From assembly GCA_031290295.1 (NCBI GenBank), contig JAITNT010000038.1, positions 1 to 8,609 of the forward strand: a DNA stretch of 8,609 nucleotides. The letters are read 5' to 3'. This DNA is from Clostridiales bacterium. Lineage in GTDB: Bacteria; Bacillota; Clostridia; Christensenellales; DUVY01. A model generated the notes under the pieces. That model ran no database searches. It saw nothing but the letters and a program-made list of their open reading frames with translations, and had not been told where the DNA came from. This document shows, piece after piece, positions 6,322-8,609 of the stretch; position 1 is the first letter of the stretch, and each line of letters opens with the position of its first letter. A program made the position numbers and the translations under genes.

Positions 6322-7806
6322 ATGACAAAAAAATATCCCGACACTACACTGCCCAAGGACGACACGCACAATAAACGCACCTATCTGTACGTTGAGGAAA
6401 CGCCCGACGCCGATTATAAAAGAGCGCCGCAAACGGCGGTAGATGCGTTTAAGGACATTAAATTCGCGGTGCGGATACACTTCGGGCTGTATTCCATGAA
6501 AAAACTCAACGGCGAATCGTGGGGCTATTTAGGCATGACGCACGCCGAAAAAGCCGAGTACAACGAATTGTATAAATCGTTTAACCCGACAAAATTTAAT
6601 GCGGACGAATGGATGACGCTGTTCGCCGATTCAGGCTTGCAGGCGTTTACCTTTACCGCAAAACACCACGAGGGCTTTTCGCTGTTCGACACGAAAGCGC
6701 GTATCAAAAAGCGCGTTAGTTGGGCGGCGACGAACCCGAAAATCGAGGACTGCGACCTAGCCTACTCCGTCGCGGAAACGCCCTTTAAGCGCGACATCGT
6801 AAAGGAACTGTGCGGCGCGGCGCGAAAAAAGAACATAAAAATAGGGCTGTATTACTCCCACCCCGATTGGTACGATTTTGACTTTGCGCCGTATGTTTAT
6901 CACCCCGCGCGCCCCGTCAACGAGGCGGATTTAGTTACGGCACAGGAGCTGACCGAGTGGCGCATGGGCGCGGAGAGCTTTTTCTATAACGCTCCCGCTA
7001 TAACAACCGAAAACGAGGACAGAATGGTTGCGCGTCACCGCAAACAAATAACCGAACTGCTCACAAATTACGGCGATATAGATATGCTCTGCCTTGATAT
7101 GTGGTTCGGCGCGCACATTTGGCCGCGAGTTAAGGAAACGATTAAGGCGGCGCGCAAAATTCAACCGAACGTGATGATGCGTTGCCGGGGTATAGGCAAT
7201 TACGGCGACTACTACACACCCGAAAACTTTTTGCCCGGCAAGCCCGAAAATACAGGTTTGCCGTGGATGGTCATTTACGGACTCGGCAACTCGTTTTCCT
7301 ACGACGCCGAAACGAAAAACTATAAGGGCGCGGATTGGATTATTCAAAACCTCGCCTCCGCCGTATCCAAGGGCGGCAGCTTTATGGTGGGCATCGGTCC
7401 CGACGGCTCGGGCGCATTCCACCCAGAAGCTGTCCGCCAACTATTAGAGGTCGGCAAGTGGCTTAAAGTACACGGCGAGGCGATTTACGGCTCGCAAATG
7501 TACGACCCGAAGCATTACGAGGAAAAGCACGGCGATAACGTCGCCTATTTCACTTCCTCCGCCGACCGCAAATACGCCTACGCGATTTCAACGGGCGCGG
7601 CTGCTCACCACGTCGTTATCTCGCTTGACCGCTCGAACCTCGGCTCCATAGAGCTTCTCACCCCCTCCGGCGCAAAACCGGTAAGCGAGGCGGATATTAC
7701 CAAGCTCGACGGAATGTTTATTATTCCGAAAGAAGTCGTTCAAAGACTTTGCGGCGGCAAGTACGCCCACGCTTCGGTTATTCGCCTTAGCGGTTCTATA
7801 ATGTAA
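6322..7806 (+). CDS. GH29 alpha-L-fucosidase, cytoplasmic
   Basis: A retaining exo-fucosidase releasing L-fucose from fucosylated oligosaccharides. Catalytic barrel about 40-380: IKFAVRIHFGLYSM (46-59, His53 in the family's H-G-x-YS motif), FTFTAKHHEGFSLFDTK (109-125, the paired-His substrate motif), GLYYSHPDW (175-183), the nucleophile candidate D259 in DMLCLDMWFG, and E301 in GDYYTPE as acid/base candidate. KGGSFMVGIGPDGSG (350-364) and KWLKVHGEAIYG (379-390) close the barrel, with a C-terminal beta-sandwich-like region to 494. No signal peptide or membrane segment, so it should act on imported oligosaccharides, although no transporter is in view. AAGGAG (6311-6316) precedes the start by five bases. 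The nucleophile context (LDMWF) and LPWMVIYGLG (313-322) differ from the W-x-D-G and W-E-T-C patterns of many GH29 enzymes, so subfamily and linkage preference cannot be set here. Confidence 0.92.
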   Translation: MTKKYPDTTLPKDDTHNKRTYLYVEETPDADYKRAPQTAVDAFKDIKFAVRIHFGLYSMKKLNGESWGYLGMTHAEKAEYNELYKSFNPTKFNADEWMTLFADSGLQAFTFTAKHHEGFSLFDTKARIKKRVSWAATNPKIEDCDLAYSVAETPFKRDIVKELCGAARKKNIKIGLYYSHPDWYDFDFAPYVYHPARPVNEADLVTAQELTEWRMGAESFFYNAPAITTENEDRMVARHRKQITELLTNYGDIDMLCLDMWFGAHIWPRVKETIKAARKIQPNVMMRCRGIGNYGDYYTPENFLPGKPENTGLPWMVIYGLGNSFSYDAETKNYKGADWIIQNLASAVSKGGSFMVGIGPDGSGAFHPEAVRQLLEVGKWLKVHGEAIYGSQMYDPKHYEEKHGDNVAYFTSSADRKYAYAISTGAAAHHVVISLDRSNLGSIELLTPSGAKPVSEADITKLDGMFIIPKEVVQRLCGGKYAHASVIRLSGSIM

Positions 7807-7827
7807 TACAAAACGATGTATTACATT
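7800..7827 (+). terminator. AT-rich hairpin spanning the fucosidase stop codon
   Basis: AATGTAATACA (7800-7810) pairs perfectly with TGTATTACATT (7817-7827) across a 6-nt loop, an 11-bp stem that contains the TAA stop. No run of T follows, so it is not a canonical intrinsic terminator. It may protect or define the 3' end of the rightward transcript. Confidence 0.4.
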
Positions 7828-8108
7828 CAAATTCTTGACTGTGGACTATCTCCGCCGTTCCGGTTTGCCTAGCCCAGCCGCTTTGTTTCGTCGCTTCTTG
7901 CTTTGTTATGTATGCTTTTTGACCATTCATTGTTAAAATCTCCGTTGCCCGTATCCGGCTTATGCAATTTTAACTGTCAACAAGAAAAACTCGTTAATCC
8001 CCCCATTGTCGTCCGAATTTCCACAGTCATATGCTCATACCCTTTCTTTCGACCGCAAAACGCGGATAATGATGTTTTTTCATTTACTTAAAACATCTCC
8101 TCCCCACA
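7828..8108. other. Intergenic stretch with no supportable gene
   Basis: No reading frame here has both a convincing start and family-like sequence. A 62-codon plus-strand frame (7903-8091) has no good ribosome site. A 44-codon minus-strand frame (from about 7926 into the fucosidase stop hairpin) has a GGAGA upstream but no recognisable content. The 9-mer GACTGTGGA (7837-7845) and its complement TCCACAGTC (8020-8028) may mark the edges of a decayed insertion. Confidence 0.6.
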
Positions 8109-8231
8109 GACTGTCCGAAAACTAATTTTACATTAATAAATATGTATTTCGTGTATAAAATCTCGTTATAAACGCTAAAACATACTATTTTTATGTATAT
8201 TTATTCACGACCTTTCAGTTTTCAGACAATC
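8109..8231. repeat. 123-nt AT-rich imperfect palindrome, MITE-like
   Basis: GACTGTCCGAAAACT (8109-8123) pairs with AGTTTTCAGACAATC (8217-8231), 13 of 15 complementary. In exact register about the same centre (8170), AATAAATATGTAT (8135-8147) matches ATGTATATTTATT (8193-8205) at 11 of 13. CCCACAG flanks on both sides in direct orientation (8103-8109 and 8237-8243), compatible with a target duplication, although the left copy overlaps the arm by one base. No coding capacity. It may be a small non-autonomous mobile element or a structured repeat. Confidence 0.55.
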
Positions 8232-8255
8232 CCCCACCCACAGTCCGTCAAACAC

Positions 8256-8288
8256 AAAAAACACGCTCGCAGATTTTTTCTACGAGCG
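8256..8288 (-). terminator. Rho-independent terminator, possibly bidirectional
   Basis: CGCTCGCAG (8264-8272) and CTACGAGCG (8280-8288) form a nine-pair GC-rich stem around a 7-nt loop. In minus-strand RNA all nine pairs form, counting one U-G wobble, and the stem is followed by UGUUUUUUGUG (8263-8256 and beyond). In the plus direction there is one mismatch and a T-rich tail (8294-8304), so it may also stop the fucosidase operon transcript. Confidence 0.75.
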
Positions 8289-8295
8289 CATCATT

Positions 8296-8546
8296 TTATT
8301 TTTTGGTTTCATTGATTGCAACTATCCTTAACCTATCTTTTTCAGGTTTACCCCATAAAGCTGTTTCTTGTGATAGAATCGGGAATATAGACCCTTTCCA
8401 AATTCTCACAATAGGCAAACCGCTGTTCACAATTTAGTCTACTGGCAAGTCGTTGTATGTCGTAGGAATCACAGCAAAACCGCCGCAAATAATACGACCG
8501 CTCCCAACGCTCCGCCCAAAAGGCGCATGTGTTTCTTTTTCATCAT
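8296..8546 (-). pseudogene. Remnant of a secreted BspA-type leucine-rich-repeat protein
   Basis: Starting at 8546 (AGGAGG at 8555-8560, eight bases upstream), frame 0 encodes 25 residues, MMKKKHMRLLGGALGAVVLF and then AAVLL, ending at TGA (8471-8469). This has the basic N-region and hydrophobic core of a signal peptide. In the +1 frame, 8419-8351 encodes FAYCENLERVYIPDSIT then RNSFMG and a stop. The first part is a near-textbook LRR_5 repeat (AF-x-x-C-x-x-L-x-x-V-x-IP-D-S-V/I-T). The +2 frame continues to a stop at 8296-8298 with a plausible tail ending in INETKK just before the terminator. The simplest reading is a deleted, frameshifted copy of a surface LRR protein. Alternatively the 25-residue peptide is a real small membrane peptide and the repeat match lies downstream by accident of decay. 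Confidence 0.55.
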
Positions 8547-8576
8547 TTTTTAGTCCTCCTGTGTACTTTTATACTA

Positions 8577-8605
8577 ATTATGGCATATTTTTCATGTTTA
8601 TGCAA
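8577..8605 (-). promoter_or_regulatory. Possible promoter for the right-edge remnant
   Basis: TTGCAT (8605-8600), a 17-nt spacer and CATAAT (8582-8577) on the minus strand. The -10 matches five of six but the -35 only three of six. It is correctly placed ahead of the AGGAGG at 8555-8560. Weak evidence. Confidence 0.3.
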
Positions 8606-8609
8606 TAAT

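Noticed and set aside
6931..7440. 169-codon minus-strand frame opposite the fucosidase
   Set aside because: Antisense shadow of the GH29 gene with no ribosome site or family signal.
7794..7926. 44-codon minus-strand frame with GGAGA upstream
   Set aside because: No recognisable family, no conserved-looking composition, and its 3' end runs through the fucosidase stop hairpin; most likely chance.
7903..8091. 62-codon plus-strand frame
   Set aside because: No ribosome-binding site, no domain signal, and it lies in an intergenic stretch with decayed repeats.

Overview
The window holds a compact carbohydrate-catabolism locus followed by about 0.8 kb of non-coding, partly decayed DNA. Shine-Dalgarno sequences of the AAGGAG type, two near-consensus housekeeping (sigma-A type) promoters, and a repressor joining a GntR DNA-binding domain to a LacI-type sugar-sensing domain (AraR architecture) point to a Gram-positive, Clostridia-like bacterium, perhaps gut-associated. 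That is an inference; no taxonomic marker is present.

Layout: a six-gene operon runs leftward on the minus strand from about 5096 to the left edge: fucU-like sugar mutarotase (5042-4614), GntR/LacI-type repressor (4601-3507), D-galactonate dehydratase dgoD (3502-2354), KDPG/KDPGal-type aldolase (2289-1636), an isochorismatase-fold cysteine hydrolase (1636-887) and a PfkB-family 2-keto-3-deoxygluconate/galactonate kinase (766 to the edge, truncated just before its catalytic G-A/G-G-D motif). A two-gene operon runs rightward: an aldo/keto reductase (5257-6303) and a cytoplasmic GH29 alpha-L-fucosidase (6322-7806). The operons share a 214-bp divergent control region with back-to-back promoters (TTGACA-N17-TAGAAT on minus, TTGACA-N17-TATACT on plus). 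Immediately downstream of each promoter lies a pair of TGTCTA-core sites, the likely operators of the locus repressor.

The dehydratase, kinase and aldolase together form a De Ley-Doudoroff-type route from D-galactonate via 2-keto-3-deoxygalactonate and its 6-phosphate to pyruvate and glyceraldehyde-3-phosphate. The fucosidase and the FucU mutarotase point to L-fucose. Fuconate lacks the 6-hydroxyl that the kinase step would need, so the locus either handles both sugars of fucosylated galactosides or has enzymes with shifted specificity. This mismatch, and the unassigned hydrolase inside the operon, are the main biological puzzles.

Two large imperfect palindromes are not explained by genes. 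One of 126 nt (784-909) lies between hydrolase and kinase and encodes the last residues of the hydrolase. One of 123 nt (8109-8231) lies in the AT-rich right flank. At the right edge, a minus-strand remnant of a signal-peptide-bearing BspA-type leucine-rich-repeat protein is broken across reading frames and is followed by a good Rho-independent terminator (8264-8288).
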